This document shows, in pieces, positions 1-12,762 of a DNA stretch of 64,000 nucleotides (position 1 is the stretch's first letter; every line of letters begins with the position of its first letter). The notes under the pieces were generated by a model. That model was given only the letters and a program-made list of their open reading frames with translations, was not told the origin of the DNA and did no database searches. Source of the stretch: Siphonodentalium dalli (taxonomy: Eukaryota > Mollusca > Scaphopoda > Gadilida > Siphonodentaliidae); assembly GCA_032622095.1 (NCBI GenBank), contig CP136067.1, forward strand, positions 130,359,030 to 130,423,029. The letters run 5' to 3'. The translations under genes and the position numbers were made by a program.

Positions 1-1451
1 ATCCTTTTTTATATCAGTACTCAGTAGCAATATTGATCAGATAGCAAAATATGCTATAAATAGATTTCAGATGGTAGAGATTAAACAATCACATTAATTG
101 CACCAACTCGAAACAGTTAACATACCCTGTAGAATACAGACTATGATCAAGGAGAGTGTCACACACACCCCCACCCCGCTTTGGTATGCGATATTCAAGC
201 CATTTTCAGGTGGTATGCTATATACATGTACATACCCAATGTTATCTGGTACTAGGATTTCACACGGCAATATAACCGGCATTCACGATTCAGCAAAAAG
301 GCTAGTATGCAGATATAATAGCAGAAAATTATACAAATTTTGAGTATTTTCCAGCTTAAACAGACCCAAGTGATATATTTTTATCTAATTCAGTCTAATG
401 GCTCTTGATATGTTGATGTTTTGGATACTATTTCAGCAAATGTGAGAAAAAGTGGCTTCATTGGGGCATCAGCCTTGTCTGAAAAATATATCAAGGTCCC
501 CAAAATCCGATACTACATTTCAGAACAATCCAACCAGTGTCCCATGAAATGGTGGATAATAAACTATCATACCAAATTTGATTCAGATTTGATCACACAA
601 ACTAAAATTATGATGCGGAAACCAGAAAGTAACACGATTCTAAGTCGAAAAAGGGCCATAACTCTCGCAAGAACCATGACACTTCGGATATGTGTATTGA
701 ACGTGTCATGTTCCGTTTTTTATTAATGTAATCTAATGTCAGATGATAATACTCTATCTTCATTGTCATGTTTGGAAATCAGTAAAGTGAGTGCCCCCCA
801 TGTCAGGTTTCAGCTATTCAACTTCGGTATTGTTCTAGGGTCATGACACCCTAACCACATTCAGCTACATGTTAGTTTGTTTTTATAGAATATCCATACA
901 AGCTGCTAGTCAATCACTGTTCTTTTTCACACCCCTGCTAAACTAACTTGTCTAATATAGAAATGCCGATTTTAAAAGTTATAATGAGAGGAATATCCAG
1001 AGCAGATTTCGTCTAGATAATGATTGCTCTACCCCCTCTCCTAACGACCATCCTAGAAATCACCATCCAAGAAATAATCGCGATTATGTTGAATTGATGG
1101 CGTTTTTCTTTGTATGTGAGTAACAAACATATCATGGTGCTATACATGAAAAGGAAGGGAAGTGGCAAAACTAAAAAATGGATCACCCATAAAAGACAGC
1201 AGTGTTATTACTATTGAATAATGTTGATTGTAATATAATTCTGACCAGCTTCCCGATCATTGTACATAGGTTGACCGTTCAAGTTCTCCCAGTCGAACGA
1301 AGCATATCTTGACACATGGTATGTATAGTCAGGTAACTTAGACTTAGACAATACGTTAGTAGATCTGCTCTCGCGGGATATATAACAATACGTCTGGGAT
1401 ATATGTGCATGTAAGTGGTTATTTGGTGTCCGCAAGGGTGTCTCCATCCCC
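1..1451. other. Unit 1, left non-coding part
   Basis: No convincing gene. It holds AGGGCCATAACTCT (about 652), a phrase familiar from dispersed molluscan repeats, and short accidental frames. The same sequence returns at 3951-5400 and, in part, at 7900-8568. Confidence 0.6.
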
Positions 1452-2221
1452 TGAGTAATGGAATATGCTTCTTCAGTATGGGATAATTGTACAGATGAGG
1501 ATTCAGGCCATCTCGAAGACATCCAATACGAAGCCGCGCGATTGGTCACAGGGGCAACTAGAAGCTGTAGTAAGGAATCTTTATTACGGGAAACCGACTG
1601 GGACACACTTTCGAGCAGAAGAGTAAAAGCAAAACTTATTCAAGTTTTCAAAATGATTAAGCGAGACACGCCTCCTTACTTATATACGCTTGTCCCTCCG
1701 GTATCTGGAAGCCAAACCAATTACGAATTCAGACAAAAAGGCCTCAGGCGCCCCCGTTTTTTGCGACAAGATATGAATATTCATTCCTGCCAGCCACCGT
1801 AAAACTATGGAATAGCCTTCCACCAGAAGAGAAAAGTTGTGACACAGTATCAGAATTCAAGAGATATATCTCCAAAAATCACAATAGCATACCATCATAT
1901 TGTTATACAACGTTTACAAGACCAAGTCAAATCTACCACTGTCGTCTGAGAACCTACTGCAGTAACTTGAAATATGATCTGTTTTGTAACCACCTAAATA
2001 ATAATCCATTCTGCGATTGTGGAGAACTAGAGACCGCCGAACATTTTTTACTTCACTGTCCAATTTACAAAAAAGAGAGAGATAACTGTTTTGTGTGTCC
2101 TATTATGACATTAAATGTGAACACTTTACTTAATGTGTCGGTTAATTCAACGTACAGTGAAAATACAGTCATTTTCATGTCACTCCAAAAATTCATAGAT
2201 ATAACCAAACGATTTAACTGA
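1452..2221 (+). pseudogene. LINE reverse transcriptase C-terminal remnant, unit 1
   Basis: This is the tail of a non-LTR retrotransposon ORF2, downstream of the catalytic RT core. The frame at 1458-1802 begins MEYASSVWDNCTDED and continues QYEAARLVTGATRS, the usual post-RT (thumb) pattern of CR1/Jockey-like LINEs. A frameshift near 1770 moves the match to another frame, which reads ATVKLWNSLPPEE from 1793 and runs open to 2221. That part ends with a CDCGELETAEHFLLHCP zinc-like motif (CxC...H....C), typical of LINE C-termini. An in-frame TGA lies just before the EYASSVW motif and nothing recognisable lies upstream, so the copy is 5'-truncated. It cannot encode an active enzyme: EN and the YADD box are absent. 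Confidence 0.88.
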
Positions 2222-2326
2222 GTTCCATCACTAACAGATATACATATCGCATCCAAAGAGTAGTGAAAATAAACAAGAGCGCTCTCACAGTTAAATTATG
2301 TAATCCGGGGGGGGGGGGTCGGCCAT

Positions 2327-3180
2327 GCGGCGATCCCATATAAAAATGTACCTGGGTAAATCCACCCATGTTTTTTGGGCCGAAACCCAGGTAAAATCTA
2401 TCTACCAAGACATCCACCAACCATCAAGACCCCACGAAACCTGGGTTTTTACCATGATTTACCCACCTGAAACTGGATAAAAACCCTGGTATTGATAAAC
2501 CTGGGTGTAATTACCCAGGTGACCACACCCAGGTATACCCTACCTGGGTGTTTCCCACCCAGGTGTACCCTGGTGTTTCCTACCTGGGTGTTTCCCCACC
2601 CAGGTGTACCATGGTGTTATTCACCCAGGTTTACCCTGATGTTTCCTACCTGGGTGTTTCCCACCCAGGTTATCTTGGTGTTATTCACACAGGTGTACCC
2701 TGGTGTTTCCTACCTGGGTGTTTCCCACACAGGTTACCTTGGTGTTATTCACCCAGGTGTACCCTGGTGTTTCCTACCTGGGTGTTCCCACCTAGGTGTA
2801 CCTTGGTGTTATTCACCCAGGTGTACCCTGATGTTTCCTACCTGGGTGTTCCCCACCCAGGTGTACCTTGATGTTTCCAACCCAGGTGTAACTTGGTGTT
2901 TTCTTACGCCGGTGTACCTTGGTGTTTTCTTACCCAGGTGGATTTCCCATTGAGATGCACCTGGGTTAGAAAACCCCAAGGTACACCCAGGTAAGGAAAC
3001 ACCAAGGTACACCTGGGCAGGAAAACACCAAGGTACACCTGGGTAAGAAAACACCAAGGTACACCTGGGTAAGAAAACACCAAGGTACAACTGGGTGGGA
3101 AACACCAAGGTACGCATGGGTAGGAAACACCAAGGAACACCTGGGTGAATAACACCAAGGTACACCTGGGTGGGGATACC
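2327..3180. repeat. Foldback minisatellite (ACCCAGGT family), unit 1
   Basis: Dense tandem ACCCAGGTGTACCTTGGTG/TACCTGGGTGTTTCC units run one way from about 2490 to 2945, then run as their reverse complement (ACCTGGGTAAGAAAACACC) from about 2957 to 3178. The array is therefore a large hairpin. It begins with GATCCCATATAAAAATGTAC next to a poly-G tract at 2307-2318. That same edge sequence reappears inverted at 20963-21000, so it is probably a real element boundary. The frames across it (Pro/Gly/Val/Trp-rich) are repeat artefacts. Confidence 0.93.
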
Positions 3181-3950
3181 AAAGTGAAATGATGAGGATG
3201 GCAATGAAGTAGATTTTGATGGGATGCAGGGGTATTGTTATCAATGGAGTTGTTTTAGTATAATAGAACATTAAGGAAACTGATTGTGCAGCAATACAAG
3301 TTTATTCAAGGACAACAAACTAACTAAAGATAAATACATGTATAGAAACACATGTAATATATAAATATATAAACTCATTAAACTGCATGGGTTAAAACTT
3401 ACTGACAACAAGAGTTGGGTTAAAATTTTGATTAAAAAACACTTGCAAAGTCCCTCTTCATACATGTATATGGTATGTTAGGCAAGTTACATGTACATGT
3501 AGTTGCAATGTATACCGGTACATGACATACCGGTGGACACAAAAATCATTATTTTAGTTCCAATGTCATTTACCAGAATACATGTACCTGTTGTACCTTG
3601 CAACTACATCTACAGTGAGGTAGTTTTGTCTCATTTAAACTTTCTAAATGGGTTTCTCCCTTTGAATGACATAAACTAATGTGAGTATACACATGAGCTG
3701 TGGTGTGAAATACACACCAAAAAATTATTTCTTAGTCTGAGGACATGTTTCCTGTCATTATCTTACTGCTTACAAATATAGATTTGTAATAATGTGCTGT
3801 AATGCTCCAGAAATAGTCATATTTTGTCCTGGTTCATAAGAACATATTATTTCTTAGTGTTAGAAGGACATGTTGTCTGTTATTATTTGACTCATAAACC
3901 CCCAAATGTACATGTAAACAGAACATTTGGGAAAGAGACACACCATCTTT
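3181..3950. other. Unit 1, right non-coding part
   Basis: AT-rich, with ACATGTACATGTAG-type words and TACCGGTA palindromes around 3480-3530. No gene seen. Repeated at 7130-7899. Confidence 0.6.
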
Positions 3951-5400
3951 ATCCTTTTTTATATCAGTACTCAGTAGCAATATTGATCAGATAGCAAAAT
4001 ATGCTATAAATAGATTTCAGATGGTAGAGATTAAACAATCACATTAATTGCACCAACTCGAAACAGTTAACATACCCTGTAGAATACAGACTATGATCAA
4101 GGAGAGTGTCACACACACCCCCACCCCGCTTTGGTATGCGATATTCAAGCCATTTTCAGGTGGTATGCTATATACATGTACATACCCAATGTTATCTGGT
4201 ACTAGGATTTCACACGGCAATATAACCGGCATTCACGATTCAGCAAAAAGGCTAGTATGCAGATATAATAGCAGAAAATTATACAAATTTTTAGTATTTT
4301 CCAGCTTAAACAGACCCAAGTGATATATTTTTATCTAATTCAGTCTAATGGCTCTTGATATGTTGATGTTTTGGATACTATTTCAGCAAATGTGAGAAAA
4401 AGTGGCTTCATTGGGGCATCAGGTTGTCTGAAAAATATATCAAGGTCCCCAAAATCCGATACTACATTTCAGAACAATCCAACCAGTGTCCCATGAAATG
4501 GTGGATAATAAACTATCATACCAAATTTGATTCAGATTTGATCACACAAACTAAAATTATGATGCGGAAACCAGAAAGTAACACGATTCTAAGTCGAAAA
4601 AGGGCCATAACTCTCGCAAGAACCATGACACTTCGGATATGTGTATTGAACGTGTCATGTTCCGGTTTTTATTAATGTAATCTAATGTCAGATGATAATA
4701 CTCTATCTTCATTGTCATGTTTGGAAATCAGTAAAGTGAGTGCCCCCCATGTCAGGTTTCAGCTATTCAACTTCGGTATTGTTCTAGGGTCATGACACCC
4801 TAACCACATTCAGCTACATGTTAGTTTGTTTTTATAGAATATCCATACAAGCTGCTAGTCAATCACTGTTCTTTTTCACACCCCTGCTAAACTAACTTGT
4901 CTAATATAGAAATGCCGATTTTAAAAGTTATAATGAGAGGAATATCCAGAGCAGATTTCGTCTAGATAATGATTGCTCTACCCCCTCTCCTAACGACCAT
5001 CCTAGAAATCACCATCCAAGAAATAATCGCGATTATGTTGAATTGATGGCGTTTTTCTTTGTATGTGAGTAACAAACATATCATGGTGCTATACATGAAA
5101 AGGAAGGGAAGTGGCAAAACTAAAAAATGGATCACCCATAAAAGACAGCAGTGTTATTACTATTGAATAATGTTGATTGTAATATAATTCTGACCAGCTT
5201 CCCGATCATTGTACATAGGTTGACCGTTCAAGTTCTCCCAGTCGAACGAAGCATATCTTGACACATGGTATGTATAGTCAGGTAACTTAGACTTAGACAA
5301 TACGTTAGTAGATCTGCTCTCGCGGGATATATAACAATACGTCTGGGATATATGTGCATGTAAGTGGTTATTTGGTGTCCGCAAGGGTGTCTCCATCCCC

Positions 5401-6170
5401 TGAGTAATGGAATATGCTTCTTCAGTATGGGATAATTGTACAGATGAGGATTCAGGCCATCTCGAAGACATCCAATACGAAGCCGCGCGATTGGTCACAG
5501 GGGCAACTAGAAGCTGTAGTAAGGAATCTTTATTACGGGAAACCGACTGGGACACACTTTCGAGCAGAAGAGTAAAAGCAAAACTTATTCAAGTTTTCAA
5601 AATGATTAAGCGAGACACGCCTCCTTACTTATATACGCTTGTCCCTCCGGTATCTGGAAGCCAAACCAATTACGAATTCAGACAAAAAGGCCTCAGGCGC
5701 CCCCGTTTTTTGCGACAAGATATGAATATTCATTCCTGCCAGCCACCGTAAAACTATGGAATAGCCTTCCACCAGAAGCGAAAAGTTGTGACACAGTATC
5801 AGAATTCAAGAGATATATCTCCAAAAATCACAATAGCATACCATCATATTGTTATACAACGTTTACAAGACCAAGTCAAATCTACCACTGTCGTCTGAGA
5901 ACCTACTGCAGTAACTTGAAATATGATCTGTTTTGTAACCACCTAAATAATAATCCATTCTGCGATTGTGGAGAACTAGAGACCGCCGAACATTTTTTAC
6001 TTCAATGTCCAATTTACAAAAAAGAGAGAGATAACTGTTTTGTGTGTCCTATTATGACATTAAATGTGAACACTTTACTTAATGTGTCGGTTAATTCAAC
6101 GTACAGTGAAAATACAGTCATTTTCATGTCACTCCAAAAATTCATAGATATAACCAAACGATTTAACTGA
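5401..6170 (+). pseudogene. LINE reverse transcriptase C-terminal remnant, unit 2
   Basis: This is the second copy of the remnant at 1452-2221, carried by the macro-repeat. It has the same upstream TGA and the same frameshift between the EYASSVW frame (5407-5751) and the VKLWNSLP/CxC...H...C frame (ending at 6170). One visible coding difference is LLHCP in copy 1 against LLQCP here, which replaces the histidine next to the zinc-like motif. Sharing the disabling lesions shows that the LINE was already dead when the 3.95-kb unit was duplicated. Confidence 0.88.
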
Positions 6171-6275
6171 GTTCCATCACTAACAGATATACATATCGCA
6201 TCCAAAGAGTAGTGAAAATAAACAAGAGCGCTCTCACAGTTAAATTATGTAATCCGGGGAGGGGGGGTCGGCCAT

Positions 6276-7129
6276 GCGGCGATCCCATATAAAAATGTAC
6301 CTGGGTAAATCCACCCATGTTTTTTGGGCCGAAACCCAGGTAAAATCTATCTACCAAGACATCCACCAACCATCAAGACCCCACGAAACCTGGGTTTTTA
6401 CCATGATTTACCCACCTGAAACTGGATAAAAACCCTGGTATTGATAAACCTGGGTGTAATTACCCAGGTGACCACACCCAGGTATACCCTACCTGGGTGT
6501 TTCCCACCCAGCTGTACCCTGGTGTTTCCTACCTGGGTGTTTCCCCACCCAGGTGTACCATGGTGTTATTCACCCAGGTTTACCCTGATGTTTCCTACCT
6601 GGGTGTTTCCCACCCAGGTTATCTTGGTGTTATTCACCCAGGTGTACCCTGGTGTTTCCTACCTGGGTGTTTCCCACCCAGGTTACCTTGGTGTTATTCA
6701 CCCAGGTGTACCCTGGTGTTTCCTACCTGGGTGTTCCCACCTAGGTGTACCTTGGTGTTATTCACCCAGGTGTACCCTGATGTTTCCTACCTGGGTGTTC
6801 CCCACCCAGGTGTACCTTGATGTTTCCAACCCAGGTGTACCTTGGTGTTTTCTTACGCCGGTGTACCTTGGTGTTTTCTTACCCAGGTGGATTTCCCATT
6901 GAGATGCACCTGGGTTAGAAAACCCCAAGGTACACCCAGGTAAGGAAACACCAAGGTACACCTGGGCAGGAAAACACCAATGTACACCTGGGTAAGAAAA
7001 CACCAAGGTACACCTGGGTAAGAAAACACCAAGGTACAACTGGGTGGGAAACACCAAGGTACACATGGGTAGGAAACACCAAGGAACACCTGGGTGAATA
7101 ACACCAAGGTACACCTGGGTGGGGATACC
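6276..7129. repeat. Foldback minisatellite (ACCCAGGT family), unit 2
   Basis: Second copy of 2327-3180, with the same inversion point near 6900. The adjacent poly-G is interrupted (GGGGAGGGGGGG) and a few motif variants differ, for example CCCAGCTGTACC near 6509. Confidence 0.93.
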
Positions 7130-8394
7130 AAAGTGAAATGATGAGGATGGCAATGAAGTAGATTTTGATGGGATGCAGGGGTATTGTTATCAATGGAGTT
7201 GTTTTAGTATAATAGAACATTAAGGAAACTGATTGTGCAGCAATACAAGTTTATTCAAGGACAACAAACTAACTAAAGATAAATACATGTATAGAAACAC
7301 ATGTAATATATAAATATATAAACTCATTAAACTGCATGGGTTAAAACTTACTGACAACAAGAGTTGGGTTAAAATTTTGATTAAAAAACACTTGCAAAGT
7401 CCCTCTTCATACATGTATATGGTATGTTAGGCAAGTTACATGTACATGTAGTTGCAATGTATACCGGTACATGACATACCGGTGGACACAAAAATCATTA
7501 TTTTAGTTCCAATGTCATTTACCAGAATACATGTACCTGTTGTACCTTGCAACTACATCTACAGTGAGGTAGTTTTGTCTCATTTAAACTTTCTAAATGG
7601 GTTTCTCCCTTTGAATGACATAAACTAATGTGAGTATACACATGAGCTGTGGTGTGAAATACACACCAAAAAATTATTTCTTAGTCTGAGGACATGTTTC
7701 CTGTCATTATCTTACTGCTTACAAATATAGATTTGTAATAATGTGCTGTAATGCTCCAGAAATAGTCATATTTTGTCCTGGTTCATAAGAACATATTATT
7801 TCTTAGTGTTAGAAGGACATGTTGTCTGTTATTATTTGACTCATAAACCCCCAAATGTACATGTAAACAGAACATTTGGGAAAGAGACACACCATCTTTA
7901 TCCTTTTTTATATCAGTACTCAGTAGCAATATTGATCAGATAGCAAAATATGCTATAAATAGATTTCAGATGGTAGAGATTAAACAATCACATTAATTGC
8001 ACCAACTCGAAACAGTTAACATACCCTGTAGAATACAGACTATGATCAAGGAGAGTGTCACACACACCCCCACCCCGCTTTGGTATGCGATATTCAAGCC
8101 ATTTTCAGGTGGTATGCTATATACATGTACATACCCAATGTTATCTGGTACTAGGATTTCACACGGCAATATAACCGGCATTCACGATTCAGCAAAAAGG
8201 CTAGTATGCAGATATAATAGCAGAAAATTATACAAATTTTGAGTATTTTCCAGCTTAAACAGACCCAAGTGATATATTTTTATCTAATTCAGTCTAATGG
8301 CTCTTGATATGTTGATGTTTTGGATACTATTTCAGCAAATGTGAGAAAAAGTGGCTTCATTGGGGCATCAGCTTGTCTGAAAAATATATCAAGG

Positions 8395-8700
8395 TCCCCA
8401 AAATCCGATACTACATTTCAGAACAATCCAACCAGTGTCCCATGAAATGGTGGATAATAAACTATCATACCAAATTTGATTCAGATTTGATCACACAAAC
8501 TAAAATTATGATGCGGAAACCAGAAAGTAACACGATTCTAAGTCGAAAAAGGGCCATAACTCTCGCAAAAATGGGCGGAGCACACCCATATTCGAACTTG
8601 ACCTGTATTTTGGTCTGATAAACTTACATACCACATTTGGTTCAGATATGATCACACAAACTGAAGTTATCATCCGGAAACCTACAATTTTCAAAGTTTA
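8395..8700. repeat. Diverged direct subrepeat at the array edge
   Basis: The stretch around 8465-8525 (CCAAATTTGATTCAGATTTG, then CACACAAACT and GGAAACC) is repeated in diverged form at about 8630-8685, roughly 165 bp downstream and past the point where unit 3 leaves the consensus. This side probably preserves the original context of the phrase AGGGCCATAACTCT, whereas units 1 and 2 have a different junction there. Confidence 0.6.
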
Positions 8701-8711
8701 AATGTCTATTA

Positions 8712-8992
8712 GGCGACACCAATTTTTAAGTCTGGTTTACGAACATGTGGGCTGATGTGGGGAGAACAAAAGTAGATGCAGGAGGGAAAAAATAAAAATA
8801 AAAAAAAATGGCCCCCCAATTTATATCAAGTAAATCTTGAAATTTTACATAAATTTTACAAAAATTGTGAAAAAAAATTTTTCGAATGAAATTCTGAACC
8901 AAACAAGACATTTCTTGTCATGAAATACATGAAAATATGGATCTGCAAATGATCATAAGCAGAACCGGATGCGACAGCACATGAAAATCAGA
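8712..8992 (-). mobile_element. Harbinger-like MITE, truncated copy
   Basis: Starts GGCGACACCAATTTTTAAGT after TTA and matches the reverse complement of the intact element at 15936-16290 for about 280 bp, including the 'GCATCCGGTTCTGC' block. The match stops where the foldback element at 8993 begins, and the other terminal repeat is missing. Non-autonomous, no transposase. Confidence 0.8.
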
Positions 8993-9882
8993 TTCGATGG
9001 TCCCCATATAATTAGATTCCAACAAAAACATTTTTTTTAGAAAGGCTGCTTCAGTTATCAGAATCGATTAATTGCCCAAAAATAATGCTAACCACTGTCA
9101 ACTACATGTATAGTATAAAATTGCCTGATACGTTATATTTATTAACATGCTGTTCGACGAAGTTTGACCTTATTATCAACACAAAGCCTCTTCATTTTAG
9201 AGTTATCCATCTTCATCCGCAATTTGGTCTGAGACCGTCGGCTCGTCAAATTTTTCTGGGCCACTATTAAGTATCGATGGTGATAAATATTAAAATTTCA
9301 AAAATCAATATCTAATAACTCTGAGCTTTGATACACGTAGGTGGGTCCCTCGACTTGATTAATATATTTTTACCCCCCCCCGATTCCATATATATGCAAA
9401 TAGCAAATGAGGGGCACTTAATCGGATTATGCAACTTTAAAATGTATTTGAATTTAAAGATGCATAATCCGATTAAGGGCCCCCTGAATTAATGCTCGCA
9501 CATTACTATTTATTTGGACTTGGGGGTAAAAGATATTTGGTACGAGTCGAGGAACCCACCTATCAAAGCTCAGAGTTATTATATATCAATTTTTGAAATA
9601 TACTATTTTTCACGATCAAGAATTAATAGTGGCCCACGGTCTCGGACCAAATTTCAGATGAAGATGGATAACTCTAAAATCAAGAGGCTTTCTGTTGATC
9701 ATAAGGCCAAATTTTGTAGAACAACATGTTGATAAATAACATATGTCAGGCAATTGTATACTTTAGTTGACAGTGGTTAGCATTATTTTAGGGCAATTAA
9801 TCAATTCTGATACCGTAACTGAAGCAGCCTTTCTAAATACAAATGTATGATGTTGGAATCTGATTATATGGGTATCATCGAA
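8993..9882. mobile_element. 890-bp foldback (long inverted repeat) element
   Basis: The left arm from TTCGATGGTCCCCATATAAT returns as its reverse complement ending ATATGGGTATCATCGAA at 9882, and the arms pair through to a central hairpin (TCGGATTATGCA at 9422-9433 with TGCATAATCCGA at 9461-9472). Arms are about 430 bp each, imperfect, with small indels. No transposase frame. Target duplication is unclear because the left side abuts a truncated MITE. Confidence 0.88.
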
Positions 9883-10565
9883 CCGGATTGAGTACCTTTA
9901 AAATGAACTGTATCCAGTATAAACATGTTAAACCTGATAATTAATTAGAGCATGCAGTCCCTGTTGACATGCGGTATCCGCTGGTAATCTTACCACAGTA
10001 ATATGTGTTAACTGTGATAACCAAGTTAATTGTTTTTACCACAAAAATTCTGAATTCTATCTAGACATTTTGAAACAACAAAAAAAAATTCTGGTGTGGT
10101 TACAATGTCAACTTTAAAACAAAATTCATATAAACATCGCATGAAAAATACAGCCTAACTGCAAATGTGAGGTGGACCACATTCTGCGGCAGTATAACTG
10201 ACTGCGGTTGATCGCATGAACACGCCTGAATACTGCAGTAATACCCGGTGGTCAACCTTTATAAGGCGAGTTGATTAATTAAAGCATAGCTGTAATTTTA
10301 CATGTATGTTCTATAGACTTTGTTGGGAAAGAGAATATAGCTGTGCGACAATGGATGATATTTCCCCACCTCAGCAGGTGTCGAGTACAAAAATATACCA
10401 AACATACCGGTAGTCTGTTAATCCTGATGAGCTAAGTTAGAAATTTTTCAATCGAAACCTCATAAAAAAAAATATAAATTCAGTTCTCAATTTTCTAACA
10501 CTTCTAGGAAATTGTTCAAAAATATTGTTAAAAGATGCCCATTCGATTTGACACTGTAAATATAC
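9883..10565. other. No gene; possible MITE relic
   Basis: AT-rich single-copy-looking DNA. At about 10231-10293, CAGTAATACC and GATTAATTAAAGCATAGCTG resemble decayed ends of the MITE family seen at 11122 and 12763. Confidence 0.35.
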
Positions 10566-10694
10566 CCTGTTCAAGTGTTCCTGCTAATGTGCTATGATGC
10601 GGTTGGGTCCTGCTTAATTGCTATGAATTGCACTACCCGCATCATAACAATTCAGCAGGACCACCAGCATCATAGCATATTAGCAGGACCACTT
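10566..10694. repeat. Imperfect palindrome with CTGCTAATGTGCTATGATGC
   Basis: CCTGCTAATGTGCTATGATGC near 10570 pairs with GCATCATAGCATATTAGCAGG near 10670, and a nested GGTCCTGC/GCAGGACC pair lies inside. Probably a small palindromic MITE; no ends or target duplication could be fixed. Confidence 0.7.
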
Positions 10695-11119
10695 GGCCAG
10701 TGGTAAAATACTAAAATAGTTTGTTTTCCATACGGATATGTGTTTTCAAATAATCATGTAATGATATCTAACATACATGTATATGATCCTATTTATAGGT
10801 TTTATTCATCACGGCCAGATAAACTTTGTATACAGACAGTTTTACCAAACTTAGAATTTTTATTAGGTGCTTTCATTGTAGCTGTAATTACTAGTATTAA
10901 AAGAGTGCTCAATAAAGTTTGTTTTATCATTTATGCTCATTTGGAATTTGGATGCTATTTAATTCTGTTTATCTATATAATTGGCTGCACTGCTAAATTT
11001 TGACTCATTTCAGTCATTTGATGTCAGTACATGTAGTTGTCCATCGAAATGGCGAACACAACCAAAGACAAATTACAAGAGGAAAGACAACAAATAAATT
11101 TGATGTGCACTAAAACAGA
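10695..11119. other. No gene seen
   Basis: Holds an 87-codon open frame (10740-11003) of low-complexity hydrophobic composition with no recognised motif. Treated as non-coding. Confidence 0.4.
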
Positions 11120-11121
11120 TA

Positions 11122-11283
11122 CAGTACTGCCCTAAGAAATCGACCCCTTAACCACAGCAGAATTATGTGTAACTTTTCAGGATTTAGTCGGATATATGGC
11201 TTGTTGCCATTCATCGGAAAGCTCTCCCCGAGTTACCCGTAATTCTGCTGTGGTTAAGGAGTCGATTAATTAGAGCATTACTG
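11122..11283. mobile_element. TA-flanked palindromic MITE, 162 bp
   Basis: Begins CAGTACTGCCC and ends GAGCATTACTG, flanked on both sides by TA (11120-11121 and 11284-11285). Internal arms pair: CCTTAACCACAGCAGAATTA with TAATTCTGCTGTGGTTAAGG. CAGT ends with a TA duplication fit the Tc1/mariner superfamily. Same family as 12763-12979, with a degraded left end. Confidence 0.85.
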
Positions 11284-11285
11284 TA

Positions 11286-12760
11286 GTTACAAATGTATGT
11301 CTAGCCTCTTGTGAAGTGTTTTGTCACTAATAAGATCTTTAATTCACATACACATGTACATGTACTATATACCCGTTCAAGCGTTTACAAGTGTCTGTCA
11401 TCGAGAAACTGACCAAAAGTTTTGGTAGTATATAATATAGGCTAGCACTGCACCTGGGCTACATGTACATGTACTGTAAGTGATTATAATGTACTATTTT
11501 TATATTCTGCCGTGAAAGTGTTGCTGAATGAAATTTAAGTTTACCCCGATATTCTAAGTCCGCTCGACTAAGATGGGGTTTTTCTCGAAAACTGATATCT
11601 GAATATACATGTTGTCTTCCACTGGTTGGTATTCCCTCTAAATTGACTAATTTTAACTGATTAGATTAGCCCTGGTATGGAAAAAAAACTGTTATAGCCC
11701 GATGAGCGGTTTACTGCCAACAGCGGTGATGATATGATGACCAGCGTTGTGCATGGCATATGTTGATCCAGGTAAGAATGCTACCATACATTCCAAACAT
11801 TCATTAAATATCTTATTAATAGTAACCCAAACTACACAAGAGACTAGTATAACTAAGATTGGGCTCGATTAATGATGTGACACTTTCAGTACTTCATTTA
11901 CTAGTAGCCTGGTACTGGTGGGCCTGGCTACAGATACTTGTTTGGCGTGTTTGAGGCCTGTGGCACAAGGGCAGCAGAATCAATTAAAATTTCTCTTATT
12001 GTAGTGTAGTACATGTACATGAATAGTACCGGTAGTACAGCACACAAAGAGGTATATATAGTACCGGCACATGTACATGTATTCTCTCTGTTTTCACACA
12101 TGTTTTTTTTCAATTTAACAACATGAGTCTTTTATGACACATACTAAAGTGAAAGTAGGCCTACATGTATATAATGTGCACACAGTATACCGGTACATGT
12201 ACTGATATATTACATTGCAATACAGTCCGAGTACAATGATATAACAAAATTATGCATAGTAGAATAACAACCTTTTGTACAAACAGTCCTGACAATGATA
12301 TACCGGGATATCATGGTGATAGTTCATACATTTGGAATTAGCGAATACCCGAGTTTGTGGTTAGACCGCTTCATGCGATGTTTATGTGATTTTTATTTTT
12401 AAGTCGGCATTGCATACGGTAGTCCTATAAACCACACCAGAGAATAGCAAATGTCGGTCAGTGACCAACTTCTTATGTTTATGCAATCGATACAATCAGG
12501 TTCTGCTTTTGATGTCCAGTTCGATATTTGTGGTGTGTTCTTGTGCAAAAATATAATTCTAACTAATGCGCCAAAAATCAGGTTTATAAATTTATCCATT
12601 CTTGAGCAAGAGCAACTCGTAAAACTTGTATGGTATAACATTCCAAACTGAGTATTTCTGCTATCGAACCATATGATAATAATGTTGAACCGGACATCGA
12701 AATCTGAACCGCATTTATGGATTGCAGCACGTGATGTTGAATAAACAGTTATAGAGGATA
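11286..12760. other. No gene seen
   Basis: AT-rich with many ACATGTACATGT words (for example 11352-11365 and 12009-12020). Frames such as 12451-12651 are short and unmatched. Nothing supported. Confidence 0.4.
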
Positions 12761-12762
12761 TA

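Larger units (their letters stand above)
1..8568. repeat. 3.95-kb macro-tandem repeat, about 2.17 copies
   Basis: The sequence beginning at 1 recurs at 3951 and at 7900, so the unit is 3949-3950 bp. Two full units are followed by a partial third that stops matching near 8568, just after the phrase AGGGCCATAACTCTCGCAA. Copies differ by scattered single bases and one-base indels (for example near 331, 472 and 2055), so they look well above 98% identical by eye. Each full unit carries a LINE tail and a foldback minisatellite. The array may start upstream of the window. The high identity means recent amplification, ongoing homogenisation or an assembly artefact. Confidence 0.97.

Noticed and set aside
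2492-3271. Several overlapping Pro/Gly/Val/Trp-rich frames on both strands (also at 6441-7220)
   Set aside because: They follow the ACCCAGGT minisatellite period in every frame and strand, so they are repeat artefacts.
10425-10470. CTGATGA followed by GAAA, a possible second hammerhead
   Set aside because: The intervening bases do not form a helix II, and no helix I partner was found.
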